Under the pieces are notes generated by a model. That model saw only the letters and a program-made list of their open reading frames with translations, had not been told where the DNA came from and ran no database searches. Position numbers and translations under genes: made by a program. From contig NZ_JNFC01000004.1 in the NCBI RefSeq assembly GCF_000756385.1, positions 29,709 to 93,708 of the forward strand: 64,000 bases of DNA. The letters run 5' to 3'. This stretch comes from Sphingopyxis sp. LC363. GTDB lineage: Bacteria > Pseudomonadota > Alphaproteobacteria > Sphingomonadales > Sphingomonadaceae. This document shows positions 1-8,666 of the stretch, one piece after another; position 1 is the stretch's first letter, and the number at the start of each line of letters is the position of its first letter.

Positions 1-568
1 CGCGCGTCGCGCCCGCGCCCGCCTGCACCGACATGCCCTGATTGACCGCGGTCAGAAAGGCCGCCAGCCCTTCGGCGTCGGTGTCGGGCGGAAAGTCGCC
101 CTCTTCCTTGGCACGCGCAAAGCGTTCGAGCATCGCGCGCTTCGCCGCCGCGCCGCGTTCGAGCACCGCCTCGCGGATGCACTCCGCCTCCGCGCCGCAC
201 GCGACCGAAGTGATCACGCCGAGACACCCGTTCGGATTCTCGGGGCAGGTGTACATGTCGAGCGCGCCGTACATCAGCCGCTCCGCGACCCCGCGCGCGG
301 TCGGCGCGTCGAGCGCGGCGCGCATATAGTCGGCCTTTTCGCGCTCATAAAGGTCAAGCGCCTTGTTGAAGAGAGCCTCCTTGTTGCCGAAGGCGGCATA
401 GAGGCTGGGCTTGGTAATCCCCATCGCCTCGGTCAAATCGGCCATCGAGGCGCCTTCATAGCCCTTCGACCAGAAGACGCGCAGCGCCGCCGCCAGCGCC
501 GCATCGACGCAAAATTCGCGCGGGCGACCCTTGTGCGGGGCGGCGGCAGGGGCGGTTTCGATTTCCAT
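1..568 (-). CDS. TetR/AcrR-family transcriptional regulator, C-terminus cut off by the window edge
   Basis: The reverse strand reads MEIETAPAAAPHKGRPREF followed by a helix-turn-helix of the TetR N-terminal type: about residues 20-65 carry ALRVFWSKGYEGASMADL, TEAMGITKPSLYAAFGNKEALF. The order of the HTH (GITKPSLYAAFGNKE) is diagnostic of the family. The ligand-binding half follows with a Cys pair (YTCPENPNGC, near residues 107-114) of the kind seen in AcrR-like regulators of quinone or electrophile responses. About 189 residues are visible without a stop, so little of the C-terminus is missing. It is transcribed away from the OsmC-type gene's 3' end; its promoter must lie in 569-632. The effector is unknown. 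Confidence 0.9.
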   Translation of the reverse strand, partial: MEIETAPAAAPHKGRPREFCVDAALAAALRVFWSKGYEGASMADLTEAMGITKPSLYAAFGNKEALFNKALDLYEREKADYMRAALDAPTARGVAERLMYGALDMYTCPENPNGCLGVITSVACGAEAECIREAVLERGAAAKRAMLERFARAKEEGDFPPDTDAEGLAAFLTAVNQGMSVQAGAGATR

Positions 569-632
569 AACGGCTGGTATATAAGTGAGGTGGGAAAAAA
601 TGTCCAGTGCTGCGCCGGTGAGAGTCAGGATC

Positions 633-1013
633 CTAGCCGAGGCGCGTATCGATCGGCAGCCCGCCCTTCAGCGTCAGCGTCACCGGCGTCCGCTCGGCAA
701 TGTCGGCGAGCCGCGCCTTTTGCGCTTCGTCGAGTCCGGCGATCGTCAGCACGCGGTCGATCCGCAGCCCGTCCTTGCTGACGAGCTTCAGCCCGACCTC
801 GACCGATTCGAGCGGCCACTCCTTGCGGTCGGCGTACATGCGCAGTGTAATCGCGGTGCAGGCGCCGAGTCCGGCAAGCAGAAAATCATAGGGTGCCGGA
901 CCCAGATTCTGCCCGCCGAGCCCCGGTCCCTCGTCGCCGACCAGCGCGTGGCCGCTGACCTCGATCTCGGTGCGATAATGATCCTTGCCGATGCGGGCGG
1001 TTCCGTGGGCCAT
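633..1013 (-). CDS. OsmC/Ohr-family redox protein
   Basis: A protein of 126 residues of the OsmC fold, which in characterised members reduces organic hydroperoxides with a Cys pair. Visible family marks are GLGGQNLGPAPYDFLLAGLG followed at once by ACTAITLRMYADRKEWPL, containing the first conserved Cys. The second Cys expected in peroxidatic OsmC/Ohr proteins, in the helix near the C-terminus, is not visible here; the protein ends KGGLPIDTRLG. It may therefore be a YhfA-like OsmC relative rather than a true peroxidase. I chose the internal ATG at 1013 because GGAAGGA sits about 7 bases ahead of it and the sequence upstream of it is not family-like. It is divergent from the small ORF at 1157. 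Confidence 0.85.
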   Translation of the reverse strand: MAHGTARIGKDHYRTEIEVSGHALVGDEGPGLGGQNLGPAPYDFLLAGLGACTAITLRMYADRKEWPLESVEVGLKLVSKDGLRIDRVLTIAGLDEAQKARLADIAERTPVTLTLKGGLPIDTRLG

Positions 1014-1093
1014 GACTTGTCCTTCCGTCGAGTTCCGGGAAGCTTCTTTCCCGCCGTGAGGTACCGAGGGCAAGGCCCGCCTTTCGCCGTCTC

Positions 1094-1121
1094 TTGAATC
1101 GATCGCGGAAAACCCTAGATT
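1094..1121 (+). promoter_or_regulatory. candidate sigma-70-type promoter for the 23-codon ORF
   Basis: TTGAAT (1094-1099) and TAGATT (1116-1121) are separated by 16 bases and lie about 35 bases ahead of a strong ribosome-binding site. This is by eye only; neither hexamer is a perfect match. Confidence 0.35.
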
Positions 1122-1156
1122 GCAATCATCGTCAACAAGCGAAAGGAGGTGGTCGA

Positions 1157-1228
1157 ATGTCTCATTGTCCCACGCCGCATGCGGCAGATTTGAGCATGAC
1201 CGTCCTCGCGGGGGTCAAGCTCGGCTAA
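1157..1228 (+). CDS. isolated 23-residue small ORF with a very strong ribosome-binding site
   Basis: The ORF begins MSHCPTPHAA and ends AGVKLG before TAA. It is preceded by AAAGGAGG (1142-1149), a nearly full anti-16S complement at 7-base spacing, by a promoter-like pair of hexamers, and is followed by a strong GC hairpin at 1255-1282. There is no larger gene it could lead into on this strand: the next feature is a tRNA on the other strand, and pcm starts 490 bases away. I recognise no family. It could be a small protein, a regulatory leader whose target is the downstream hairpin, or part of a small RNA. Translation is inferred only from the ribosome-binding site. Confidence 0.5.
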   Translation: MSHCPTPHAADLSMTVLAGVKLG

Positions 1229-1254
1229 GCTGTCCGCGACAGGCACGACAATGG

Positions 1255-1282
1255 AAGGGCTGTCCCGCAAGGGGCGGCCCTT
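1255..1282 (+). terminator. GC hairpin with GCAA tetraloop after the small ORF
   Basis: AAGGGCTGTCCC pairs with GGGGCGGCCCTT (two G-U pairs) around a GCAA tetraloop; the 3' side is followed by TGTCGTTG, only weakly U-rich. It could end the short transcript or be a functional RNA stem. A smaller CTGTC/GACAG stem sits directly after the ORF stop. Confidence 0.45.
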
Positions 1283-1396
1283 TGTCGTTGCGGCGACCGT
1301 TCCGAAACTGCGATGAAGGCCCCCGCCGTCAGCTTGCCGTCGGGAAAGACGCTATCCCCTGTACGAGGGTGCCATGATATTTTGGGGAAATGTTGT

Positions 1397-1470
1397 TGGA
1401 GGCCCGAGCCGGAATCGAACCGGCGTATACGGATTTGCAGTCCGCTGCGTCACCACTCCGCCATCGGGCC
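1397..1470 (-). tRNA. tRNA-Cys (anticodon GCA)
   Basis: On the reverse strand the acceptor stem GGCCCGA pairs with TCGGGCC, the anticodon arm reads GGACTGCAAATCC (anticodon GCA), and the T arm carries CCGGTTCGATTCCGG. The discriminator base is U, as expected for tRNA-Cys, and the CCA end is encoded (1397-1399). The D arm GTGGTGAC is normal. No other tRNA is adjacent. Confidence 0.97.
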
Positions 1471-1717
1471 TCAGGCGCTTGAAATGCGTGGAGACAGCGC
1501 CCCTAGCGGTTTCATTTGGCACTGGCAATCCGCTTGTTTCGCTATTTCGAATCCATATCGCGCGCGATCCTTGGCCGATGCGGGGTTGGCGGTCCGGCGC
1601 CGGCGGGCTATGCGCGCCGCAGCGGGTCGCTCCGCTGTATTACTATTGCAATACAGCGCCGCTTCGGCTAGAGCTGCCCCGCAAAGGCTTAACCCTCAGG
1701 GAATCGGAACACGGCTG

Positions 1718-2380
1718 ATGGCGACAAAGTTTAGCGAAATCACGGCGGCGGAGATGCGCTCCGCCATGATCGACAGCCAGCTCAGGACGAACGACGTCAT
1801 CGATCCCGCGGTGATCGGCGCGATGGCCGTCGTGCCGCGCGAGGCGCATGTGCCCGCCGCGCTCGCCGGCGTCGCCTATATGGACCGCGCGATCGCGCTC
1901 GCGAACGGCCGCGCGCTGAATGCCCCGCTCGTCGCCGGCCGCATGCTCGTCGCCGCGGCGGTGCACCCCGGGATGCGCGTCCTGCTCGTCGGCAGCGCGA
2001 CCGGCTATACCGCGGCGCTGCTCGCGCGCCTCGGCGCCGAAGTCCACGCCGTCGAAGAAGATGCCGAGCTGATGACGACGGCGCAGACAGCAACCGCAGA
2101 CGCCAATATCCATTGGGTCCAGGGCCCGCTCGCCGCGGGTGCACCCGATGCCGGCCCGTTCGATCGCATCATCGTCGAAGGCGCGATCGAAACGCTGCCC
2201 GCCGCGCTCGTCGCGCAGCTCGCCGAGGGGGGCCGGCTCGTGGCGGCGCGCCGCGAAGGCGCGGTCACGCGGTTGGTCGAAGGCGTCAAGGTCGGCGGCA
2301 CCGTCGCGCTGCGCAGCTTCGCCGACATGGACGTCGCGCCGCTGGCCGGCTTCGCCGCGCCCGCGGGCTTTCAGTTCTGA
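1718..2380 (+). CDS. protein-L-isoaspartate O-methyltransferase-like protein
   Basis: A protein of 220 residues with the PIMT layout. The N-terminal segment MIDSQLRTNDVIDPAVIGAM is typical of the alphaproteobacterial branch. The SAM-binding motif I is LLVGSATGYTAALLARLG, near residues 88-105, followed by an acidic strand end (VHAVEED). Family members transfer a methyl group from SAM to isoaspartyl residues of damaged proteins. Motif I is degenerate relative to the usual GxGSGY form, a feature of this branch, so repair activity is not assured. The ATG at 1718 is chosen because it starts the conserved MATKFSEIT segment and follows GGAATCGGA; an upstream in-frame extension would run through the tRNA. 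It lies 40 bases ahead of tolC, suggesting one transcript. Confidence 0.85.
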   Translation: MATKFSEITAAEMRSAMIDSQLRTNDVIDPAVIGAMAVVPREAHVPAALAGVAYMDRAIALANGRALNAPLVAGRMLVAAAVHPGMRVLLVGSATGYTAALLARLGAEVHAVEEDAELMTTAQTATADANIHWVQGPLAAGAPDAGPFDRIIVEGAIETLPAALVAQLAEGGRLVAARREGAVTRLVEGVKVGGTVALRSFADMDVAPLAGFAAPAGFQF

Positions 2381-2420
2381 CGACCGGACCCACCCTTCCT
2401 TGCTACAGGCTGACACCACG

Positions 2421-3917
2421 ATGACCGATACCGATAAAAAACCGTCCCTTCGTCGTGCCCGCTGGCTTGCCGGCCTTTCGGCGGGCGCGCTGCTGCTGCT
2501 GCCGACGGGTGCGCATGCGGAAACATTGCAAGGAGCGCTTGCGAAGGCGTATGAGAATAATCCGACGCTGACCGCTGCGCGGGCCGGCCAGCGCGCGAAC
2601 GACGAAAATGTCCCGATCCAGAAGAGCTACGGTCTTCCCGACATCGGCACGCAGGCGAGCTATGACGAGAATCTGATCGTTCCGGGCAACAGCTTCAATT
2701 CTCCCGCGCGTTCGCTGTCGGCGGGCGCGCAGCTGACGGTGCCGCTCTATCAGGGCGGCGCGGTGCGCAATGCGCTGCGCGCCGCGAAATATCGCGTCGA
2801 GGCGGGGCAGGCGGATCTGCGCGCGACCGAGGCGAGCGTCTTCTCGCAGGTGGTCGGCGCCTATATGGACGTCATCCGCGACCAGGCGATCGTCCAGCTC
2901 AATCAGAAGAATGTCGCGGTGCTGCGCACCAATTTGCAGGCGACGAGCGACCGGTTCGAGATCGGCGATTTGACGCGCACCGACGTCGCGCAGTCCGAAG
3001 CGCGGCTCGCGCTGGCCGAGGGCGATTTGCGCACCGCCGAAGCCAATCTGATCGCCAGCCGCGAGGGCTATATCCGCCTCGTCGGGGAGGCGCCGGTCGA
3101 TCTGCAGCCGCCGCCGCCGCTTCCGAACCTGCCCGCGACCGCCGAGGATGCGGTCACGGTCGCGCTCACCAGCAATCCCGACATCGAATCGGCGAACGAA
3201 CTGGTCAACGCGTCGAAGGCCGACATCGGCACCGCCAAGTCGAGCCGGGCGCCCAAAGTGTCGGCGATCGTCAATGGCGGCTACAATAATTACCTCGGAT
3301 CGCTGAACAGCGGCGTGCCAGGGGTCAGCGTGACGCAAGAGACGTCGAGCGCGGCGGCGGGGGTGCAAGTCACGCTGCCGATCTTCACTGGTGGCCGCCG
3401 TTCGGCGCAGGTGCGCCAGGCGCAATCGCGCAGCAGCCAGGCGATCGAGCAATATATCGAGGTCGAGCGCGGCGTCATCGCGCAGACGCGCGGCGCTTAT
3501 GCCGCGTGGCAGGCGAACGAACGTATCATCGCCGCGACGCGGCAGGCGGTGAGCGCGAACGCGCTGTCGCTCGAAGGCGTGCGCGCCGAAAACAGCGTCG
3601 GCACGCGGTCGATTCTCGACATTTTGAACGCCGAACAGGAATATCTGAACACGCAGGTGCAGCTCGTCTCGGCGCAGCGTAACAGCTACGTCGCCGCTTT
3701 CTCGGTGCTCGCAGCGATGGGCAAGGCCGAGGCGCGCGACCTGGGGCTCGATGGCGGCGCGCTCTATGATCCCGAGGTCAATTACAAGCGCGTGAAGGGC
3801 GAGCTGTGGGACTGGGCCGACGATCCGGCGCCGCAACAGGTCGCGAACGATACGCGCGCGGTCCCCGCGGCAAATGCCGGTGTTCCCGAAGGCCCGCCTT
3901 CGCTCTCGCCACAATAA
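2421..3917 (+). CDS. tolC: TolC-family outer-membrane efflux/secretion protein
   Basis: A protein of 498 residues with a signal peptide (charged MTDTDKKPSLRRARW, hydrophobic core to about residue 35, cleavage near AHA|E). It carries two outer-membrane-efflux repeats: ALAKAYENNPTLTAAR near residues 40-55 and the second repeat near VTVALTSNPDIESANELV. A conserved LPLYQGG/LPIFTGGR pair marks each beta-barrel hairpin. Members form the trimeric outer-membrane channel that docks with RND or type I secretion pumps. The length matches the family. No inner-membrane partner is adjacent. The ATG follows pcm by 40 bases and the signal peptide supports the start. The C-terminal Ala/Pro-rich tail after the last helix is not conserved in the family. 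Confidence 0.93.
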   Translation: MTDTDKKPSLRRARWLAGLSAGALLLLPTGAHAETLQGALAKAYENNPTLTAARAGQRANDENVPIQKSYGLPDIGTQASYDENLIVPGNSFNSPARSLSAGAQLTVPLYQGGAVRNALRAAKYRVEAGQADLRATEASVFSQVVGAYMDVIRDQAIVQLNQKNVAVLRTNLQATSDRFEIGDLTRTDVAQSEARLALAEGDLRTAEANLIASREGYIRLVGEAPVDLQPPPPLPNLPATAEDAVTVALTSNPDIESANELVNASKADIGTAKSSRAPKVSAIVNGGYNNYLGSLNSGVPGVSVTQETSSAAAGVQVTLPIFTGGRRSAQVRQAQSRSSQAIEQYIEVERGVIAQTRGAYAAWQANERIIAATRQAVSANALSLEGVRAENSVGTRSILDILNAEQEYLNTQVQLVSAQRNSYVAAFSVLAAMGKAEARDLGLDGGALYDPEVNYKRVKGELWDWADDPAPQQVANDTRAVPAANAGVPEGPPSLSPQ

Positions 3918-3955
3918 GGCTTGGCAAAACGCGCCCTGAATCGATAAGAGAAGGG

Positions 3956-3984
3956 TTAACCATCCGGTAATCGCGATGGTTTAA
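3956..3984. promoter_or_regulatory. imperfect inverted repeat with a TTAACCAT core ahead of popZ
   Basis: TTAACCATC (3956-3964) and GATGGTTTAA (3975-3984) form an imperfect inverted repeat 10 bases before the popZ start codon. TTAACCAT resembles the half-site reported for the cell-cycle regulator CtrA in alphaproteobacteria. A second TTAA seven bases on is only partly matched (GTAA). This is a resemblance, not proof of binding. Confidence 0.35.
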
Positions 3985-3994
3985 GGGGCTTGTT

Positions 3995-4423
3995 ATGGGC
4001 GATATGTCGCGGGAACCGTCGATGGAAGATATCTTGTCGTCGATTCGGCGCGTGATCGCTCGCGACGAAACGCCGGGTACGGTGCGCGAAGCGCGTGTCG
4101 CCGAAGCCGACGATATTCTCGACCTTCAGGAGCAGGAAGATCGCGCCGCAGCCAAGGAGGCGCCCGAGGCCCGGGAACTGGTCTCCGAAGCGAGCGCCGA
4201 TGCCGCGCGCCAGTCGCTCGAGGCGTTGACCGCCGCGGTCGCTCCGGCGGCTACCGCAGCGGCGGTCGCCGCACCGCCCACCGCCCCCGGCCGCACGATG
4301 GAAGACGTCGTTCTCGACGCGCTGCGCCCGATGCTCAAGGACTGGCTCGACGCCAACCTGCCCCCGCTCGTCGAGGCGATGGTGGCCAAGGAAATCAGCC
4401 GGATCACCGGCCGCAAATTCTAG
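3995..4423 (+). CDS. popZ: PopZ-like polar organising protein (DUF2497)
   Basis: A protein of 142 residues with the three-part PopZ layout. A short N-terminal helix reads MEDILSSIRRVIARDE, residues 10-25. The middle is acidic, Ala/Pro-rich and low-complexity. The conserved C-terminal helices (MEDVVLDALRPMLKDWL, LPPLVEAMVAKEISRI) mediate oligomerisation. In Caulobacter PopZ forms a condensate at the pole that anchors ParB-origin complexes and cell-cycle kinases; the role here is inferred from the family. The linker is shorter than in Caulobacter. ATG is supported by GGGGCTTGTT upstream and by the N-terminal motif. The gene lies between tolC and parC on the same strand; a 170-base gap separates it from parC. 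Confidence 0.9.
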   Translation: MGDMSREPSMEDILSSIRRVIARDETPGTVREARVAEADDILDLQEQEDRAAAKEAPEARELVSEASADAARQSLEALTAAVAPAATAAAVAAPPTAPGRTMEDVVLDALRPMLKDWLDANLPPLVEAMVAKEISRITGRKF

Positions 4424-4596
4424 ACGCCAATTCCCAACGCGTGCAGCCTTCGGATGCGATAGCCGGATTGCGGCTGCCTTTCCCTCGCGCGGAACCCCGA
4501 GAAGAAGCGCGGAAAACGACCTAGCTGCCCCCATATCGCGCCGCGTCGACGCAAGGCTTTGCCTTGGCGCGCCAGCCTTGCTATCGGCTGCGGACA

Positions 4597-6897
4597 ATGG
4601 CCAGCACGACAGACGATCTTCCCCCTTCAGAGCCCGGTGACAGCATTGATACCCCGTTCGACAGCGCGCTGTCCGAGCGCTATCTCGTCTATGCGCTGTC
4701 GACGATCACCGCGCGCTCGCTGCCCGATCTGCGCGACGGGCTGAAGCCCGTCCACCGCCGCCTGCTGTGGGCGATGCGCGCGATGCGGCTCGACCCGAGC
4801 CAGGGCTACAAGAAGTCCGCCCGCGTCGTCGGCGACGTCATCGGCAAGTTCCACCCGCACGGCGACACCGCGGTCTATGACGCGATGGTGCGCCTCGCGC
4901 AGGATTTTTCGCTCCGCTATCCGCTCGTCGACGGTCAGGGCAATTTCGGCAATATCGACGGCGATAACGCCGCAGCGTACCGCTATACCGAGGCGCGGCT
5001 GACGCGCGTCGCGATCGACCTGATGCAGGGACTCGACGAAGGCACGGTCGATTTCCGTCCGACCTATAATGGCGAGGATGAAGAGCCCGAGATCATGCCG
5101 GGGCTGTTCCCGAACCTGCTCGCCAATGGCGCGAGCGGGATTGCGGTCGGCATGGCGACGAACATCCCGCCGCACAATGCGGCCGAGGTGATCGGTGCCG
5201 CGCTGCTCCTGATCGAGAATCAGAATGCCGAGCTTTCAGAGCTGCTAGAACATGTGAAGGGCCCCGACTTCCCGACCGGCGGCATCGTCGTCGACAGCGC
5301 GGAGACGATCGCGCACGCCTATGAAACCGGACGCGGCGGCTTTCGCGTCCGCGCGCGTTTCTCGACCGGCAAGACTGCCGGCGGCGACTGGGAAGAGAGC
5401 GGCATCGAGAAATTATCGGGCGGCACCTGGCAACTCGTCATCAGCGAAATCCCCTATGGCGTCGCCAAGGGCAAGCTGATCGAACAGATCGCGCAGCTGA
5501 TCGCCGACAAGAAACTCCCGATCCTTGAGGATGTTCGCGACGAGAGCGCCGAGGATCTGCGCATCGTCCTCGAACCCAAAAGCCGCAACGTCGACCCCGA
5601 GGTGCTAAAGGAGAGCCTGTTCCGGCTGACCGACCTCGAAAGCCGCTTCGCGCTCAACCTCAACGTCCTCGACGCGACGCGCACGCCCAAGGTGATGGGG
5701 CTGAAACAGCTGCTAGCCGAATGGCTGCAGCACCAGATCATCGTCCTCGTTCGCCGCGCGCAGCACCGGATCGACAAGATCGACGACCGGCTCGAACTCG
5801 TTGCAGGCTATATTATCGCCTTCCTCAACCTCGACCGGATCATCGAGATCATCCGCACCGAGGATGAGCCCAAGCCGGTGATGATCGAAGAGTTCATCCT
5901 GACCGACCGGCAGGCCGAAGCGATCCTCAACATGCGCCTGCGCAGCTTGCGCAAGCTCGAGGAAATGGAGCTCAAGCGCGAGCAGACCGATCTGACCGCC
6001 GAGCGTGAGGAACTCGCCAAGCTGGTCGAGAGCCCGGCGCGGCAGAAGACGCGGCTGCGCAAGGACCTCGAAAAGCTCCGCGACGTCTATGGGCTCGAGA
6101 CCCTGCTCGGCGCGCGGCGCACGACAATCGCCGAAGCCGCGCCGACGCGCGAAATCCCGCTCGATGCGATGATCGAGAAGGAACCGGTGACGGTGATCCT
6201 GTCGAAACGCGGCTGGATTCGTGCCCAGCGCGGTCATGTCGCGCTCGACCAGTGGGGCGAGTTCAAGTTCAAGGAAGGCGACGAGCTGCTCTTCGCCGCG
6301 CACGCGCAGACGACCGACAAGCTGCTGATCGCCGCGAGCGACGGGCGTTTCTTCACCGTCGGCGCCGACAAATTGCCCGGCGGCCGCGGATTCGGCGAGC
6401 CGCTGCGCCTGATGGTCGATATCGACCCCGAGGCGCGAATCGTCGCGATGATCCCCGCGAGCGCCGACGGGCGCTTGCTGCTCGCCTCGACGAGCGGCCA
6501 CGGTTTCGTCGCGCAGATGAGCGAAGTGGTCGCCGAGACGCGCAAGGGGCGCAACGTCGTCAATCTGAAGCCGAAGGCGGCGCTCGCCGTCGTCCGCTCG
6601 ATCGGCGTGCAGGACGACAGCGTCGCGGCGGTCGGCGAGAACCGCAAGCTCGTCGTCTTCCCGCTCGCCGAGGTGCCGGTGATGGCGCGCGGCCAGGGCG
6701 TCATGCTGCAACGCTATCGCGACGGCGGCCTGTCCGACGCGGTCAGCTTCACCTTTGCCGAAGGTTTGAGCTGGGCGATGGGCGGCGACACCGGCCGGAC
6801 GCGGACCGAAACCGACCTCGCGCCCTGGCGCGTCGCGCGCGGCGCGGCGGGCCGGATGCCGCCGACCGGTTTTCCGCGGAACAATCGCTTCGGCTGA
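4597..6897 (+). CDS. parC: DNA topoisomerase IV subunit A
   Basis: A protein of 766 residues, the normal ParC length. The breakage-reunion domain spans about residues 20-470, with the catalytic tyrosine at about residue 130 in [11 protein letters not shown] and the [15 protein letters not shown] quinolone-determining segment. In that segment the position equivalent to E. coli Ser80 is Thr and Glu84 is Asp. A coiled-coil region (residues 440-520) and a C-terminal beta-pinwheel with weak blade repeats follow. The enzyme pairs with ParE to decatenate daughter chromosomes; parE is not in this window. ATG at 4597 is preferred because MASTTDD lies directly ahead of the conserved domain; an ATG at 4564 is possible. 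It is ParC rather than GyrA by its short C-terminus and lack of a clear GyrA-box. Confidence 0.95.
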   Translation: MASTTDDLPPSEPGDSIDTPFDSALSERYLVYALSTITARSLPDLRDGLKPVHRRLLWAMRAMRLDPSQGYKKSARVVGDVIGKFHPHGDTAVYDAMVRLAQDFSLRYPLVDGQGNFGNIDGDNAAAYRYTEARLTRVAIDLMQGLDEGTVDFRPTYNGEDEEPEIMPGLFPNLLANGASGIAVGMATNIPPHNAAEVIGAALLLIENQNAELSELLEHVKGPDFPTGGIVVDSAETIAHAYETGRGGFRVRARFSTGKTAGGDWEESGIEKLSGGTWQLVISEIPYGVAKGKLIEQIAQLIADKKLPILEDVRDESAEDLRIVLEPKSRNVDPEVLKESLFRLTDLESRFALNLNVLDATRTPKVMGLKQLLAEWLQHQIIVLVRRAQHRIDKIDDRLELVAGYIIAFLNLDRIIEIIRTEDEPKPVMIEEFILTDRQAEAILNMRLRSLRKLEEMELKREQTDLTAEREELAKLVESPARQKTRLRKDLEKLRDVYGLETLLGARRTTIAEAAPTREIPLDAMIEKEPVTVILSKRGWIRAQRGHVALDQWGEFKFKEGDELLFAAHAQTTDKLLIAASDGRFFTVGADKLPGGRGFGEPLRLMVDIDPEARIVAMIPASADGRLLLASTSGHGFVAQMSEVVAETRKGRNVVNLKPKAALAVVRSIGVQDDSVAAVGENRKLVVFPLAEVPVMARGQGVMLQRYRDGGLSDAVSFTFAEGLSWAMGGDTGRTRTETDLAPWRVARGAAGRMPPTGFPRNNRFG

Positions 6898-6956
6898 CCG
6901 TATTTATAGGTAGCCGTAAATCCCTTCTTTACTTCCCGTGACCTAGGCATTGGGCA

Positions 6957-8666
6957 ATGGGGAAAGGTCGCACAAAACCCTCTGTTATGCCTATTGATCG
7001 AACCGGCGAAGACCGGCCCTTGTTGTTCGTCGGCTGGATCGACGCGTTGCCCGTCCCGGCCGCGCTGATCCGACCGATGGCGCGCGGCAATTTCCGGCTT
7101 CATGCGAGCAACGCCGCCTTTGACCGGCTCAGCTTGTCGCCCGTCGGCGTCGACGCGCCGATCGAACTGCTCCGCGCGATCGAGCGCGCGTCGCAATATC
7201 CCGACGAATCGCAGGAATTCTCGTGCCAGCTCGGCGAAGGACCCGCGGCACGAGATCTGCGCGGATCGATCGGCCCGCTGCCCACCGAATCGGGCGACGA
7301 CGGGCTTTTCCTGCTGACGCTGATCGACCGGACGCAGGAGATGATGACCGAGCGCAATTTGCGCCGCGAACTCGTCTCCGACAGCCTGACCGGGCTACCC
7401 AATCGCGCCGGATTCGAGGAGCTGGTCGAACAGCGCGGCCGCACCGACGGCCCGGGGGGTGACCATGCGATCCTGCTGCTCGACCTCGCCCGGTTCAGCC
7501 GCATCAACGAACATATCGGCCCGATGGCAGGCGACGAGCTGATCATCACCGTCGCGCGGCGATTGAAATCGAGTCTGCGCAGCGGCGACATATTGGCGCG
7601 CACCGGCGGCGACGAATTCGCCATTTCGACCCGCATCGCGGGCGGCCGCGCCGATGTGCGCGAAATGGCGCGGCGCATCCGCGGCTGCTTCGACCATCCG
7701 TTCCGCATCGGTGAATTGAAAGTCAGCGTCGACTGCGCGCTCGGCTGCGCGATTCAGCCCGCGATTGACACCGATATCGCCGATCAGATCCGCCATGCGC
7801 AGATCGCGCTCAAGCGCGCCAAGCAGACCGACCGCATCGAAATCTACGAACCCGAAGCCGCGATGCTGTCGGACAATCGCTTCGGACTCGAAACCGAGCT
7901 GCGCAACGCGATCGAAGAAGACCGGCTCCACCTCGCCTTTCAGCCGCTGATCGAGCTGTCGAGCGGCCGCGTCGCCGGATTCGAGGCGCTCGCGCGCTGG
8001 GACAACAGCAGTGGCCATGCGGTGTCGCCGACCGAATTCATCCCGATCGCCGAGGATTCGGGGCTGATCGTCCCGCTCGGCCAATGGGCGATCGGCAAGG
8101 CGGCCGAGGTGCTCGCCGAATGGGACAAGCAGAATGGCGCGGTCGTCGACGCCTATTTCTCGGTCAATGTTTCGGCGATTCAGCTGGTGCGCGACGATGT
8201 CGCCGGGGTCGTCCGCCAGGCGCTCGAAAAGCACAGGATCGGCGGCGAACGGCTGATGATCGAGCTCACCGAAAGCGCGATCATCGGCGACCCCGATCTC
8301 GCGTTGTCGGTGCTGAGCGAATTGAAGGCGCTCGACGCGCGCGTCGCGATGGACGATTTCGGCACCGGCTATTCGAACCTCGCCTATCTCCAGCGCCTGC
8401 CGATCGACGTGCTCAAGATCGACCGCAGCTTCGTCGAACATATGGTCGACGACCGCGACAAGGTCGCGATCGTCCGCACGATCCAGAGCCTCGCCGAAGT
8501 GCTGGGCATGCGCACCACCGCCGAGGGGGTCGAGACGACCGACCAGGCGCGGCTGCTATCGGCGCTCGGCTGCGATTTCGGGCAGGGTTTCCTGTTCGCG
8601 CGGCCGATGGATGGCAAGGCGGCGCTCGATTATTGGCGTCAGTCGCTGGTGCGCCCGATCTTCTGA
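6957..8666 (+). CDS. GGDEF-EAL bifunctional cyclic-di-GMP enzyme
   Basis: A protein of 569 residues. Residues 20-125 resemble a divergent PAS-like sensor. The GGDEF domain (about 140-300) has an intact GGDEF at 217-221 and an RSGD inhibitory I-site exactly five residues before it. The EAL domain (about 310-565) has EAL at 343-345, the DDFGTGYSN loop and KIDRSF. It also keeps a late Glu in TAEGVET. All catalytic motifs I can check are intact, so both synthesis and hydrolysis of c-di-GMP are possible; which dominates cannot be told. No transmembrane segment is apparent. The start is uncertain (ATG 6957 or 6987; neither has a good ribosome-binding site). It converges on cca, overlapping it by 28 bases. 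Confidence 0.93.
   Translation: MGKGRTKPSVMPIDRTGEDRPLLFVGWIDALPVPAALIRPMARGNFRLHASNAAFDRLSLSPVGVDAPIELLRAIERASQYPDESQEFSCQLGEGPAARDLRGSIGPLPTESGDDGLFLLTLIDRTQEMMTERNLRRELVSDSLTGLPNRAGFEELVEQRGRTDGPGGDHAILLLDLARFSRINEHIGPMAGDELIITVARRLKSSLRSGDILARTGGDEFAISTRIAGGRADVREMARRIRGCFDHPFRIGELKVSVDCALGCAIQPAIDTDIADQIRHAQIALKRAKQTDRIEIYEPEAAMLSDNRFGLETELRNAIEEDRLHLAFQPLIELSSGRVAGFEALARWDNSSGHAVSPTEFIPIAEDSGLIVPLGQWAIGKAAEVLAEWDKQNGAVVDAYFSVNVSAIQLVRDDVAGVVRQALEKHRIGGERLMIELTESAIIGDPDLALSVLSELKALDARVAMDDFGTGYSNLAYLQRLPIDVLKIDRSFVEHMVDDRDKVAIVRTIQSLAEVLGMRTTAEGVETTDQARLLSALGCDFGQGFLFARPMDGKAALDYWRQSLVRPIF

Noticed and set aside
1313..1717. Upstream extension of the PIMT-like gene through the tRNA
   Set aside because: The frame passes through the antisense of tRNA-Cys and has no family similarity before residue MATKFSEI at 1718.
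2403..3914. A 503-codon reverse-strand open frame opposite tolC
   Set aside because: It is antisense to a convincing TolC and is low-complexity Arg-rich.
4840..4900. Thr in place of Ser80 in the ParC quinolone region
   Set aside because: Thr is a plausible natural variant; without relatives to compare it is not evidence of resistance.
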